64,000 bases of DNA from Pontibacillus chungwhensis (GCF_030166655.1 NZ_CP126446.1:310001-374000); one strand, 5' to 3'; positions 1-8,949 are shown, counted from the first letter of the stretch. The notes: a model not told the origin generated them from the sequence alone. Translations and numbers: made by a program.

Positions 1-774
1 GATGTCTTGCTTTTGGAATCTGTAGAAACCAATGACGGCTAATACGAGAGAGTATACAAAGATGATCGTCAGCGAAAACAGTAAACCTTCTCCAGCCCCC
101 ATCACCATTTCCCCAGGGTTATTGATAAGCGTATTATCGCTATATACCTGGAGCGTAAGGTTTGGGTAAATAAAGTAACTTGTGTTCCAGTTTAGTAATT
201 CGAGAATGCCTGTCACCATGCTACCTGCTGTATCGATGACAAAGAATAAGACAACCGCCACGACAGTGCTCTTAAACAAGGTTCCAACCAGAACAGAAAG
301 GCAAAGGTAAAACACGTAGACAGGAATTTGATAGAGACAACTTAATACAGCTGTCATGAAAAGATTCTCAGATGCTTGTGATGCATCAAACATTAACACT
401 GAGACAAGGAAGATCACAATGTTAAAGACGACCATTAGAAGTAATGTAGCCAGGAACCCACTTATAAGTTTGGACCCTAGAAGTGAAAGGCGTGAAATGG
501 GTCGAATAGCCAGTTGCTTGATCGTCCCTTTATGAAATTCACTTGTAATGGAAGAGGTGGTTATAATGACGCCATAAAACAGCAGAAACAATCCGTTAAT
601 GAAAGACTGGGAAAGCGTAAGGAATGTCCCGGCTGTCGGTAATGCATTTTCATCCAAGAAGATGCGAAGAGAAATGGATAGAATGAGGTACAAGCCAATT
701 ACAATGATCAGGAACCATTTCACTCGGTTTCGATACCAGGTCTTTAACAGCTCATTATAAATTAAAGAACTCAT
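1..774 (-). CDS. ABC-2 type transporter permease subunit (3' end off the window)
   Basis: This is the membrane subunit of an ABC exporter. Reading leftward from the ATG at 774 gives MSSLIYNELLKTWYRNR, followed by several long hydrophobic segments with the layout of ABC-2 (NatB/YhaP/bacitracin-export) permeases. The frame stays open to the left edge. The last visible residues (YRFQKQDI) resemble the usual C-terminus of such proteins, so little is probably missing. The ATG overlaps the stop codon of the ATPase gene upstream (ATGA at 774-771), so the two are translationally coupled and act as one exporter. The substrate cannot be told; related systems carry lantibiotics, bacitracin or sodium, or have unknown roles. 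Confidence 0.85.
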   Translation of the reverse strand, partial: MSSLIYNELLKTWYRNRVKWFLIIVIGLYLILSISLRIFLDENALPTAGTFLTLSQSFINGLFLLFYGVIITTSSITSEFHKGTIKQLAIRPISRLSLLGSKLISGFLATLLLMVVFNIVIFLVSVLMFDASQASENLFMTAVLSCLYQIPVYVFYLCLSVLVGTLFKSTVVAVVLFFVIDTAGSMVTGILELLNWNTSYFIYPNLTLQVYSDNTLINNPGEMVMGAGEGLLFSLTIIFVYSLVLAVIGFYRFQKQDI

Positions 775-1688
775 GCGTCTTCACCTCCTGTTAGTTCTAG
801 GAATTGATCTTCAAGGGTATCTTTCAGGATGACTTCATATAACAAGATCCCACGGTCTGTAGCTGCTTTAATAATGGTTGGAATCTGATCTTGCTCAATT
901 CCTGAGAGCGTTATGTACTTTTTATCTTCTTCGACTCTCCCGTATTCCTCGAGTATAGGGATAAGGTCCGCGTTAGAAGTAGCACGGAATAAAGCTTTCA
1001 CTTTCTGCTGTTCCGACTTAGAGGAATCAGTCATGGAGAACTGTTTTACAAATTTTCCATCCTGGATAATCAATACTTCATCGCACATCATCTCTGCTTC
1101 TGATAAGAGGTGAGTGGACACCAGTACTGTAACTCCTTCTTCGTCTGCTAAGGTTCTGAGGTAGCTACGCAATTCCCGAATTCCTTTTGGATCGAGCCCA
1201 TTGGTCGGCTCATCAAGGATAAGGATAGACGGTTTGTGAAGAAGTGCCTGTGCAATGCCGAGCCTTTGCTTCATACCTAAAGAATACGTCTTTACTTTAT
1301 CCGTAATGGCCTTTTCCAACTCTACGAAACTTACAAGCTCGTTGATTCGTTCTCGTGAAATCTTAGGCGTGTGCATACGGCTGAAGTGCTGCATGTTCTC
1401 GAGTCCTGACATGAGATTGTACATTTCAGGATTTTCAACGACAGCCCCGATGTTTGAAAGAGCTTTGTTTCGCTCTGTCTTCATGTTCGCTCCGTTTACG
1501 ATAATTTCTCCTTTGTCAGCGTGGAGAAGACTGACAAGCATACGAATCGTTGTTGTCTTCCCGGCTCCATTTGGCCCAAGGAATCCATAGATTTTCCCTT
1601 TATCGAGTTCGAAGGAAAGGTCATCAATAATCGTTTTTTTCTTAAACGACTTTGATAGATTTTTAACTATAAGTGGTTTAGATGACAA
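771..1688 (-). CDS. ABC transporter ATP-binding protein (BcrA/NatA-like)
   Basis: The 305-residue protein is a cytoplasmic ATPase that powers the downstream permease. It has Walker A GPNGAGKTT near residue 39, a signature SLGMKQRLGIAQ near 137 and Walker B ILILDEPTNGLDP near 155. The C-terminal 80 residues carry the extension typical of bacitracin/sodium-type exporter ATPases. The start is a TTG at 1688 with an AAGGGG ribosome-binding site eight bases upstream. The gene overlaps the permease by four bases and forms a two-gene operon with it. No adjacent two-component system or peptide gene hints at the substrate. Confidence 0.92.
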   Translation of the reverse strand: MSSKPLIVKNLSKSFKKKTIIDDLSFELDKGKIYGFLGPNGAGKTTTIRMLVSLLHADKGEIIVNGANMKTERNKALSNIGAVVENPEMYNLMSGLENMQHFSRMHTPKISRERINELVSFVELEKAITDKVKTYSLGMKQRLGIAQALLHKPSILILDEPTNGLDPKGIRELRSYLRTLADEEGVTVLVSTHLLSEAEMMCDEVLIIQDGKFVKQFSMTDSSKSEQQKVKALFRATSNADLIPILEEYGRVEEDKKYITLSGIEQDQIPTIIKAATDRGILLYEVILKDTLEDQFLELTGGEDA

Positions 1689-1944
1689 ACAATCAGCCCC
1701 TTTTTATTTTCCTGTCTTCCTTTACGGTTGTGGTAAATAAAAGGTTTCAAACCAATTTAAGGAACACAACTCCAACCGTACCATAAACTTACATTTTGTG
1801 GAATGAAAATTGGTAGATCAAGAGGAAACAGTGGCTCGGAATGGAGGTTATATCCAAGGGGACTGGAGTTCTCACTCGTTTTACTGTTTGCTCCCTGTAG
1901 TATATAATGGAGTGTCAAAGAAGAAGAAAAGTTGGGAAGTGCCT

Positions 1945-3444
1945 ATGAATAAACGAAAGAATAACGGATACAAGAAGTCTGGGAATAAACCTAGAAACAA
2001 ACCCAATAGATCTGAGAAGCCGTACGGTAAACATTCACAAGGAAGTCGTGGAGACAGCAAGTCAAAAGGAAAGCGCAATGCGCCTGATAAGCGTAAGCGT
2101 GGCGGCGGGAAAGCTGTAACAGCTGAAGTCACCTGTTCTGGCCTGACTGCTGAGGGGAAAGGGATTGCTCAGTGGGAAGGGAAAGAGCTTGAAGTCCCGC
2201 ATCTCTTACCTGGAGAGAAGGCTGAAGTCCTTGTTTCGAAACAGGGCCCCTATGTAAATGCGGAAGTGAAGCGGGTCGTTACCCCGGCAAAAGAACGGGT
2301 GGAGCCACCTTGTCCGTATTACTATCAGTGCGGAGGCTGTCAGCTTCAGCATATGACCAATAACGCACAAGACCGTTTCAAGCAGAGAACGATTGATAAG
2401 CTAATGAAGCCATTTGGCAAGCCCCAACCGATTCTGACGATGGACCACCCGTATGATTATCGAAACAAGAGCCATACAACATTTGGTCTGAATCAAAATC
2501 GTCAGGTCATTGGCGGACTGTATGCCCAGAACAGCCATGAGATCATTCCGATGGACCGTTGTCTCATTCATGATCCGAAAGCTGATGAGATTGTGAACAC
2601 GATTAAAGACTATCTCAAGAATTCAAAAATGCAGCCTTACAATGAAGACACTGGACAAGGGTTTCTGCGTCACGTGCTCATTAAGGTCGGTAAGGTCAGC
2701 GGAGAGATTATGGTCGTACTCGTTACTGCGTCGTCTGAGTTTAAAGGGAAGAACAATTTCGTGAAAGCTTTACGTAAAGCTCACCCTGAAATCACAACCC
2801 TTCTGATGAACGTGAACAATAAGAAAACGTCTATGGTTCTTGGTGATCAGGAGAAGGTTCTGTTTGGTAAAGGGACGATTACAGATACGCTTGGTGGAAT
2901 GGAGTTTGAGATCTCGGCGAAGTCGTTCTATCAAATTAATCCGGTTCAGACGGAGAAATTGTATGGAAAAGCCATTGAAATGGCTGAACTTAAAGGGAAT
3001 GAAACCGTGATTGATGCCTATTGCGGAATTGGTACAATCGGTCTTATTGCCAGTCAGAAAGCTGGAAACGTTATTGGCGTTGAACTGAACAAAGACGCTG
3101 TCCGTGACGCGATTCGTAACTCGAAGCGTAATGGTGTGAAGAATGCCAGGTTCTATCAGGGCGACGCTGGTGAATTTATGGTAAACATGGCTTCAAAAGG
3201 TGAGAAAGCCGATGTTGTCATCATGGACCCGCCACGAAGCGGTAGTGACGAAGCGTTCTTATCAAGTGTCGTGAAGCTAAAGCCCAAACGCGTCGTGTAT
3301 GTATCGTGTAACCCAGAAACACAAGCTCGTGATCTGAAATACTTGGTGAAGAACGGGTATCAGGTGGATGGCATTCAGCCAGTCGACATGTTCCCACAAA
3401 CGTACCACGTAGAATCAGTTGTGAAATTAGTACGGAAAGATTAA
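1945..3444 (+). CDS. rlmD: 23S rRNA (uracil-5-)-methyltransferase, RlmD/RlmCD family
   Basis: The enzyme transfers a methyl group from SAM to C5 of uridine in 23S rRNA. About 50 N-terminal residues are rich in Lys, Arg, Asn and Gly. A TRAM-type RNA-binding segment follows (about 55-110). The iron-sulfur cysteines are CPYYYQCGGC with a fourth in MDRC. The SAM motif is DAYCGIGTIGL, followed by DPPRSG and the catalytic cysteine in YVSCNP. The frame is open upstream to about 1810, but ATG 1945 is the likely start because it opens the basic tail. The resulting 499 residues are longer than typical RlmD proteins (about 455) because of that tail. It is monocistronic, with a terminator directly after the stop. 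In B. subtilis the orthologue methylates two uridines. Confidence 0.9.
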   Translation: MNKRKNNGYKKSGNKPRNKPNRSEKPYGKHSQGSRGDSKSKGKRNAPDKRKRGGGKAVTAEVTCSGLTAEGKGIAQWEGKELEVPHLLPGEKAEVLVSKQGPYVNAEVKRVVTPAKERVEPPCPYYYQCGGCQLQHMTNNAQDRFKQRTIDKLMKPFGKPQPILTMDHPYDYRNKSHTTFGLNQNRQVIGGLYAQNSHEIIPMDRCLIHDPKADEIVNTIKDYLKNSKMQPYNEDTGQGFLRHVLIKVGKVSGEIMVVLVTASSEFKGKNNFVKALRKAHPEITTLLMNVNNKKTSMVLGDQEKVLFGKGTITDTLGGMEFEISAKSFYQINPVQTEKLYGKAIEMAELKGNETVIDAYCGIGTIGLIASQKAGNVIGVELNKDAVRDAIRNSKRNGVKNARFYQGDAGEFMVNMASKGEKADVVIMDPPRSGSDEAFLSSVVKLKPKRVVYVSCNPETQARDLKYLVKNGYQVDGIQPVDMFPQTYHVESVVKLVRKD

Positions 3445-3479
3445 ACAGGAAACCGATTAGGGTTTCCTGTTTTTTTATG
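3443..3479 (+). terminator. Rho-independent terminator after rlmD
   Basis: A perfect 12-bp stem (AAACAGGAAACC / GGTTTCCTGTTT) with a 6-base loop is followed by a T run. It starts within the rlmD stop codon. Confidence 0.92.
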
Positions 3480-3574
3480 CCTACAATTCCTCTATAGCCG
3501 TTTTGTCTTTTAAGCATGTTCTATGATGCTCTTCATACACTAAATTATGAATCTGTGTATAAAGGGGGAGAGGT

Positions 3575-4090
3575 ATGAGTTATACCGTTCCAGGAGGGCA
3601 GCCGCAGGGGAAGTCAGGCTTTGTGACGAGCAAGATCAGAGAAGCGATGGTTGCAGAATTAACGGCCATCAATGAGTATGCTTCTCATATTGCGAACTCA
3701 AAAATGGAAAAGGTGAATAGGGTCTGGAGAATGATCATGTTAGATGAGAAAAAGCACTACGGCATGTTTCTAACGCTTTTGCGGAAATATGACCCGATGC
3801 AATATGAAGCGTATCTCTATTATCAGAATCACCCCATGAAAGGCGATGGACCAATTCAGCCTTATACACCCGATTATAATGATCAGATGATCTTGAATCT
3901 TGTTAGAAATGATATTAAAGGTGAGCTCGAAGCAGCCATTCTTTATGATGACTATGCTTCTAAGATTCCTTATGCTGATGTGAAGCAAGTCTTTCAGGTT
4001 ATTAGCCGGGATGAGAAATATCATGTCGAGCATTTAACCCAACTGTTACTTCATTATGATCCCGATCCTTATAATGGATTGAAGGAATAA
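3575..4090 (+). CDS. Ferritin-like (rubrerythrin-type) four-helix protein
   Basis: The 171-residue soluble protein has the paired carboxylate/histidine pattern of the ferritin-like superfamily. Helix one has AELTAINEYASHI and helix two has LDEKKHYG. After a linker the pattern repeats as IKGELEAAILYDDYA and SRDEKYHVEH. These Glu and ExxH residues could bind a di-iron or manganese centre. It has no rubredoxin domain, so it is not a full rubrerythrin. Bacillaceae homologues include small ferritin-like and spore-associated proteins, and the precise role is unknown. The start at 3575 has a strong AAAGGGGGAGAGG ribosome-binding site. It stands alone between rlmD and the methionine importer. Confidence 0.75.
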   Translation: MSYTVPGGQPQGKSGFVTSKIREAMVAELTAINEYASHIANSKMEKVNRVWRMIMLDEKKHYGMFLTLLRKYDPMQYEAYLYYQNHPMKGDGPIQPYTPDYNDQMILNLVRNDIKGELEAAILYDDYASKIPYADVKQVFQVISRDEKYHVEHLTQLLLHYDPDPYNGLKE

Positions 4091-4177
4091 TTTTTTGATG
4101 GAAAGTTCAGAATATTATTTACAAAAGTAGATACATGCGTTAAAGTGATAAAGTATAACTGAATAGACGATTTCAAT

Positions 4178-4282
4178 TCTTATCAAGAGTGACCGAGGGA
4201 TAGGCCCGTTGACGTCACAGCAACCTTCCTAATGGAGTGGTGCTAAATCCGGCAGAATGAAGAACATTCTGGGAGATAAGAG
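4178..4282 (+). promoter_or_regulatory. SAM-I (S-box) riboswitch controlling metNIQ
   Basis: The element opens with CTTATCAAGAG and closes with the complementary GGAGATAAGAG (P1). Between them are the conserved S-box blocks: GACCGAGGGA, GGCCCG, ACAGCAACC and GTGGTGCTAAATCC. It lies about 115 bases before metN and is followed by an intrinsic terminator. Binding of SAM is expected to favour the terminator, so methionine import is switched off when SAM is plentiful. Confidence 0.95.
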
Positions 4283-4303
4283 TTTTGCAGGTCTTACATT
4301 AGC

Positions 4304-4338
4304 GAAACTCTCTTCCAAATGGAAAAGAGTTTTTTTAT
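4304..4338 (+). terminator. Riboswitch-controlled terminator of the met leader
   Basis: The hairpin AAACTCTCTTCC / GGAAAAGAGTTT (one mismatch) is followed by a run of T. It lies between the S-box aptamer and metN and is the likely expression platform. Confidence 0.88.
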
Positions 4339-4397
4339 TTTTACAAGACTTATCTAGGGCAATGAATAAACAACAGTTAAGAAATGGGGGGAGATCG

Positions 4398-5441
4398 ATG
4401 ATTTCAATACAGCAGTTGAGTAAAACGTATGAATCGAAAGAAGGTACCGTTGTAGGGGTAGACAATGTATCGCTACATATCAATCAAGGAGAAGTGTTTG
4501 GGATTGTTGGATATAGCGGAGCTGGAAAAAGTACGCTCTTGCGTTGCCTGAATATCCTAGAGCGTCCAACAAGTGGCACGGTGACGATAGATGGAATCGA
4601 TCTCATGTCTCTATCATCTAAAGAACTAAGGAAAGCACGTCAATCAATTGGAATGATCTTTCAGGGATTTCACCTTGCAATGGCCAAAACCGTAGCAGAA
4701 AATGTAGGGTTTGCCTTAAAGGCGGCTGGGGTGGGGCGTGTTGAGCGTCAGCAACGAGCGGAGGAGCTGCTCGAGCTTGTTGGTTTATCTGATAAAGCCA
4801 ACCAATATCCAGCACAGCTGAGCGGAGGTCAAAAGCAGCGGGTGAGTATTGCTAGAGCTCTTGCGAATAATCCGAAAGTGCTACTGTGTGATGAAGCGAC
4901 TTCAGCTCTTGATCCAAATACAACCCAGTCCATTCTTCAGCTTCTGAAGAAGATTAATCGGGAACTAGGACTCACCATTGTATTGATTACGCACGAAATG
5001 GAAGTTGTGAAAGAAATCTGCGACCGATGTGCCGTTATGGAAGAGGGCAGGGTCGTTGAAGAAGGAAACACCTACGATATCTTTGCTCATCCAAAGAATG
5101 AGCTGACCGAGCGGTTTATCAAGACCGTCATCGACTTTACGATTCCTGAGGCCCTTCTTAAGAAGAGTCAGGGGACGATTGTGTTATTGAAATTCACGGG
5201 AGAGCTAGCTGGTGAAGCGATCGTATCTGATCTGCTGCAGGAACATAGGATTCGAGGGAATATCCTTCACGGAAAGATTGACTATATTCAGGAGAAACCG
5301 CTTGGCACCTTCGTCATGGAATTAAAAGGAGACGACCAGGAAGTGAGCCTGGCCCTCGCAAGTTTACGAGAAACATTAGGTGAAGTGGAGGTGATAGAGA
5401 ATGATCGATCAACTGATTACACTATGGCCAGAGCTGAGTAA
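4398..5441 (+). CDS. metN: Methionine import ATP-binding protein MetN
   Basis: The 347-residue ATPase energises D/L-methionine uptake by the MetNIQ ABC importer. Walker A is GYSGAGKST (about residue 38), the signature is LSGGQKQRVSIARAL and Walker B is VLLCDEATSALDP. A C-terminal NIL/ACT-like domain (about 265-347) is typical of MetN and senses methionine in characterised family members. ATG 4398 follows a GGGGGGAG ribosome-binding site and gives the family's usual N-terminus. An upstream open frame back to 4257 runs through the riboswitch terminator and is not coding. The 3' end overlaps metI by 41 bases, so translation is coupled. The S-box leader places it in the SAM regulon. Confidence 0.95.
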   Translation: MISIQQLSKTYESKEGTVVGVDNVSLHINQGEVFGIVGYSGAGKSTLLRCLNILERPTSGTVTIDGIDLMSLSSKELRKARQSIGMIFQGFHLAMAKTVAENVGFALKAAGVGRVERQQRAEELLELVGLSDKANQYPAQLSGGQKQRVSIARALANNPKVLLCDEATSALDPNTTQSILQLLKKINRELGLTIVLITHEMEVVKEICDRCAVMEEGRVVEEGNTYDIFAHPKNELTERFIKTVIDFTIPEALLKKSQGTIVLLKFTGELAGEAIVSDLLQEHRIRGNILHGKIDYIQEKPLGTFVMELKGDDQEVSLALASLRETLGEVEVIENDRSTDYTMARAE

Positions 5442-6063
5442 GTCTTTCGTTGATACATTAATCATGGTAGGCATTGGATTAGTCGTCTCATTTATCGTTG
5501 GATTACCACTCGGGTTACTCTTATTTGTAACGGATCGAGATTTGTTCCTTCAGAATAAATGGGTGAAGAGTATAACTGGTGTCATCGTTAACCTTGTTCG
5601 TTCGGTTCCGTTTATTATTCTATTAGTCTTTTTGTTTCCGTTTACCGATCTCTTATTAGGAACAACGACAGGGCCAGTCGCAGCTTCTGTTTCATTATCA
5701 GTAGCCGCAATTCCGTTCTATGCACGAATCGTGGAGTCGTCCGCTAGAGATATAGACCGAGGTGTGATTGAAGCCGCCATCTCTTGTGGAGCGTCCCCGT
5801 GGTTAATTATTAAAGACATCATCTTCCCTGAGATTAAATCAGGGCTGATCAGCGGGTTAACGATTACCGCAATCAGTCTCGTTGGCTATTCAGCCATGGC
5901 CGGAACGATTGGAGGCGGTGGTATCGGGGATTTAGCGATCCGATATGGATATTATCGTTATGACAACTTCGTTATGTTTACGACGGTTATTCTCTTAATT
6001 GTCATGGTTCAGGTTATTCAATACGTGGGAGATTTCACAGCAAAATCAGTCAAAAAGAGCTAA
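5401..6063 (+). CDS. metI: Methionine ABC transporter permease MetI
   Basis: The 220-residue integral membrane protein has five to six hydrophobic helices. The inner-membrane-component EAA loop (IEAAISCGASPWLIIKDIIFPE) couples to MetN. The length matches the B. subtilis orthologue (MetP/YusB, about 222). ATG 5401 has GGAGGTGA upstream and lies inside the 3' end of metN. The gene is followed after 17 bases by the binding lipoprotein gene. Confidence 0.95.
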   Translation: MIDQLITLWPELSKSFVDTLIMVGIGLVVSFIVGLPLGLLLFVTDRDLFLQNKWVKSITGVIVNLVRSVPFIILLVFLFPFTDLLLGTTTGPVAASVSLSVAAIPFYARIVESSARDIDRGVIEAAISCGASPWLIIKDIIFPEIKSGLISGLTITAISLVGYSAMAGTIGGGGIGDLAIRYGYYRYDNFVMFTTVILLIVMVQVIQYVGDFTAKSVKKS

Positions 6064-6080
6064 TAAAGGAGAAGATTCTA

Positions 6081-6905
6081 ATGAAAAAATTATTCGCACT
6101 AGGTATAGCCCTATTAACCCTTACCGTGTTAGCAGCTTGCGGAGAAGACGAAGGTGCAGACGCTTCTGGGAAAGAGACGATTCAATTCGGAGCAACCTCA
6201 GGTCCATACAGTGATATGGTCACAAAAGCGATCGCTCCCCTTCTAGAGGAAAAAGGATATGAAGTGAAAAACAAGGAATTTACAGACTATGTACAGCCTA
6301 ATAAAGCATTAGCAAGCGGCGATCTTGATGCAAACCTCTTTCAACACGGGATTTATTTAGAATCCTTTGCAAAAGAACATGATCTAGATTTATCTGAAGT
6401 GATCATTGTTCCTACAGCCCCGATGGGGATTTACTCCAATAAATATGAAGACATCGAGAGTATTGAAAAGGGAAGCTCCATGGCCCTTCCCAATGATCCG
6501 ACCAATTTAGCCCGTGCCTTAATCATTTTAGAAGATGAAGGGTTAGTGAAGATCAAGGAAGACGTAGACCCTCTTCGCGCTTCGTTAAGGGATATTAAAG
6601 AGAATCCGAAAGAGCTAGAATTTGTTGAAGTAGAAGCGGCTCAGCTTCCGCGACTTGTGGATAGTGAAGACTTATCCCTTGTTCCAGGGAACTACGCTCT
6701 TGCAGCGGACATGGATCTATTAAATGCGTTAGCGCTTGAGGACATGCCGGATCAGTATCGTAACCGGGTAGCGGTGAAAACAGAAGACTTAGATTCTCAG
6801 TTTGTGAAAGATATTAAAGAAGTGATTGAGTCGGATGAGTTTGAGGAGATTATTGATGAGGAGTTTCAAGGGTTTGGTAAGCCGCAATGGATGAAAGAAC
6901 AGTAA
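6081..6905 (+). CDS. metQ: Methionine-binding lipoprotein MetQ
   Basis: The 274-residue extracellular solute-binding lipoprotein captures methionine for MetNI. The N-terminal signal peptide ends in the lipobox LAAC, so Cys 20 would be lipidated. The NlpA/MetQ fold is recognisable from IQFGATSGPYSDM, YVQPNKALASGDLDANLFQH and LVPGNYALAADM. The GGAG ribosome-binding site sits just after the metI stop. A strong terminator follows the gene and ends the operon. Confidence 0.95.
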   Translation: MKKLFALGIALLTLTVLAACGEDEGADASGKETIQFGATSGPYSDMVTKAIAPLLEEKGYEVKNKEFTDYVQPNKALASGDLDANLFQHGIYLESFAKEHDLDLSEVIIVPTAPMGIYSNKYEDIESIEKGSSMALPNDPTNLARALIILEDEGLVKIKEDVDPLRASLRDIKENPKELEFVEVEAAQLPRLVDSEDLSLVPGNYALAADMDLLNALALEDMPDQYRNRVAVKTEDLDSQFVKDIKEVIESDEFEEIIDEEFQGFGKPQWMKEQ

Positions 6906-6912
6906 GGGGTGG

Positions 6913-6946
6913 AAGACTACTTTCCGGATGGAGAGTAGTCTTTTTT
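6913..6946 (+). terminator. Terminator of the metNIQ operon
   Basis: A 13-bp hairpin (AAGACTACTTTCC / GGAGAGTAGTCTT, one G-T pair) with a 4-base loop is followed by TTTTTT. Confidence 0.92.
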
Positions 6947-6967
6947 GTGCAATCTATTAATGTTAAT

Positions 6968-7142
6968 TCGGCCGTTACGTTTAATGAGTGGTTGGGGTGG
7001 CTGGGGAACGACTCGCTTTCCGCGGGCGAGCTGTCGAGCCTCCTCGCTCACTTCGTTCCCTCCGGGGTCTCGTCGACCTCTTTCTCCCGCAGGAGTCTCC
7101 CCGTTCCCCAGCCACCCCTGGCTATTATTTTTGTGAACGGCC
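6968..7142. repeat. Long GC-rich imperfect inverted repeat in an intergenic region
   Basis: The arms GGGGTGGCTGGGGAACG (6994-7010) and CGTTCCCCAGCCACCCC (7102-7118) are perfectly complementary. Outer bases (GGCCGTTAC near 6970 and GTGAACGGCC near 7133) can extend the stem. The 90-base inner part is GC-rich (CTTTCCGCGGGCGAGC, CTCCCGCAGGAGTC) and can also fold back. Its base composition is unlike the AT-rich flanks. Small open frames cross it but have no ribosome-binding site. It looks like an interspersed palindromic element of the kind scattered in Bacillaceae genomes; no transposase is present. Confidence 0.7.
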
Positions 7143-7336
7143 TAGTAGCTTAAAGCTTACGGAAGTTATCTTAATAATTCTTTGAACAGCTAAGAGACGT
7201 GGGAGGATTTATTCTACTTAACATTTATTAAAATTTTGCAAATATTCAATATTATTAATATAATATACAGTATCTTCCTTATATGTACCGCGTTGTAAGA
7301 GGGAGGATGAATATTTATATGGAGGGATGTTTTGGC

Positions 7337-8752
7337 ATGAGTTCACCAGAGAGGGGTTTGGAGAGTCAAACGGAGAGAAATGGGAAGTGGGAGATGCCGG
7401 ATACGTATGTGATTTTATTTGCGGTATTAATTGTAGCGTCGATTGCGACTTATCTGGTTCCATCTGGTTCTTTTGAAAGGGAAACGATTGAGGGGGTAGA
7501 GCGGGTTATACCTGGTACATATAGTGAGGTGGATGGGAATCCGGCTGGTTTTATGGATATCTTTCTTGCCTTACAAGAAGGGATGGTTCAGTCTGGAGGG
7601 TTAATCTTTCTTGTTCTGTTTGCAGGAGGGGCGTTTGAAGTGATTGAGCGTTCTGGTGCGATTAAAGGTGGAATTATCAGGGCTGTGAACAAGACGAGAG
7701 GGAAAGAGTTCTGGCTCATTGCGATTGTATCTACCTTGTTCGCTCTTGGTGGAGCTGTTGGGGCTGTTGCGAATTCGGTTATTCCTTTTGTGGCAATCGG
7801 GGTGATCATTGCCAGAGCCTTGAAGCTGGATGCGATTGTAGCGGTGTCTATTACATTTGGAGCAACGTTTGCCGGGTTTAATGTTGGCTTCTTAAATCCA
7901 TATACCGTAGGAATTGCCCAATCTATAGCGGATATTCCGCTTTTCTCGGGGATGCTTTTACGAATTATCGCTTTTGTCTTTATTGTAGGAGCCACGATTC
8001 TTTATACATGGGGTTATACGAAGAAACTGCTCCATGATCCTTCAAAGAGTCTGGTCGGGATACTAGATGAGGAGGAGGCGGAAGAAGATTTAAAGGCGCC
8101 CTTTACCGGGCGACATAAGTGGATCCTTGGGTTCGTTGGGGCTGCGCTATTGTTCTTTATATTTGCGACGATTCAGTTTAAATGGACGATCAATCATATG
8201 GCTGCTTTCTTTATTATCATCGGGCTTGTAGCCGGAATCATAGCAGGGATGAATTACAATAAGGTGGCACTCACCTTTCTAGAAGGATGTCAAAAGCTTG
8301 TTTATGGTGCGTTGATTATCGGGGTGGCTCGGGCCATTTTAATCGTTATGGAGGATGCGAGCATACTCGATACAGCTGTAAATGCTTTATCTGTTCCACT
8401 GGAGGGACTAACGCCTGTTCTTTCTGCGCTCGGGATGTTTGTGGCCAATGGGGTCTTGAATTTCCTCGTTCCATCTGGGAGTGGACAAGCTATGATCTCT
8501 ATGCCGATCTTGTCTCCATTAGCGGATATGGTCGGTATTACGAGGCAAGTAGCTGTACAGGCCTATCAATTCGGTGATGGCTTCACGAATAGCATCTTCC
8601 CGACGTCAGGCCCACTGATGGCCAGTCTAGCCGTAGCGGGAGTTCCATGGATTAAATGGGCGAAATGGATGCTTCCGTTATTGCTGATATGGGTTGTTAT
8701 TGCGGTGATTATGCTAACAGTAGGGGTCTTGATCAATTGGGGGCCGGTTTAA
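7337..8752 (+). CDS. YfcC family membrane permease (C4-dicarboxylate/amino-acid type)
   Basis: The protein (471 residues) is an integral membrane transporter with about twelve hydrophobic segments. It opens with MPDTYVILFAVLIVASIATYLVPSG after a short polar lead. It has a re-entrant-like loop FVANGVLNFLVPSGSGQA and a second half DGFTNSIFPTSGPLMASLAVAGV. These are hallmarks of the YfcC/ArcD-like group of the IT superfamily. Members are annotated as anaerobic C4-dicarboxylate carriers or arginine-ornithine exchangers, and the substrate cannot be decided here. ATG 7337 is preferred because GGAGGG lies ten bases upstream; earlier in-frame starts (back to 7283) lack a good site. It is monocistronic with its own terminator. 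Confidence 0.85.
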   Translation: MSSPERGLESQTERNGKWEMPDTYVILFAVLIVASIATYLVPSGSFERETIEGVERVIPGTYSEVDGNPAGFMDIFLALQEGMVQSGGLIFLVLFAGGAFEVIERSGAIKGGIIRAVNKTRGKEFWLIAIVSTLFALGGAVGAVANSVIPFVAIGVIIARALKLDAIVAVSITFGATFAGFNVGFLNPYTVGIAQSIADIPLFSGMLLRIIAFVFIVGATILYTWGYTKKLLHDPSKSLVGILDEEEAEEDLKAPFTGRHKWILGFVGAALLFFIFATIQFKWTINHMAAFFIIIGLVAGIIAGMNYNKVALTFLEGCQKLVYGALIIGVARAILIVMEDASILDTAVNALSVPLEGLTPVLSALGMFVANGVLNFLVPSGSGQAMISMPILSPLADMVGITRQVAVQAYQFGDGFTNSIFPTSGPLMASLAVAGVPWIKWAKWMLPLLLIWVVIAVIMLTVGVLINWGPV

Positions 8753-8800
8753 TGGAGAATCCTGCTGCTTAACATGTAGAGGAAGATCACTTAATCGTTA

Positions 8801-8832
8801 GAGAAGACCACCTGAGTAGGTGGTCTTCTTTA
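8801..8832 (+). terminator. Terminator after the YfcC-type permease gene
   Basis: The 12-bp stem AGAAGACCACCT / AGGTGGTCTTCT with a 4-base loop is followed by a short T-rich tract. Confidence 0.85.
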
Positions 8833-8949
8833 TGTTGGTTTGGAAATTGGAGAACTTCCTGATATCAATGGTAAAATTATGAAACCACGAGAGGGATACG
8901 GACGTATATAAGGAAAGAGAAGTATTCATTGATGCAAGGGGCAATAATT

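Noticed and set aside
1810-1944. Upstream extension of rlmD
   Set aside because: The 45 added residues have no ribosome-binding site or conserved pattern and include probable promoter sequence.
6968-7142. Insertion sequence or MITE with target duplications
   Set aside because: No transposase and no clear flanking direct repeats could be seen; kept only as an inverted repeat.
6887-7185. Three overlapping plus-strand frames of 63-88 residues
   Set aside because: They cross the terminator of metQ and the long inverted repeat, have no ribosome-binding site and read low-complexity sequence.
7588-7995. Minus-strand 135-residue frame
   Set aside because: It is the reverse shadow of the YfcC-type permease gene, whose membrane-protein codon use leaves the opposite strand open.
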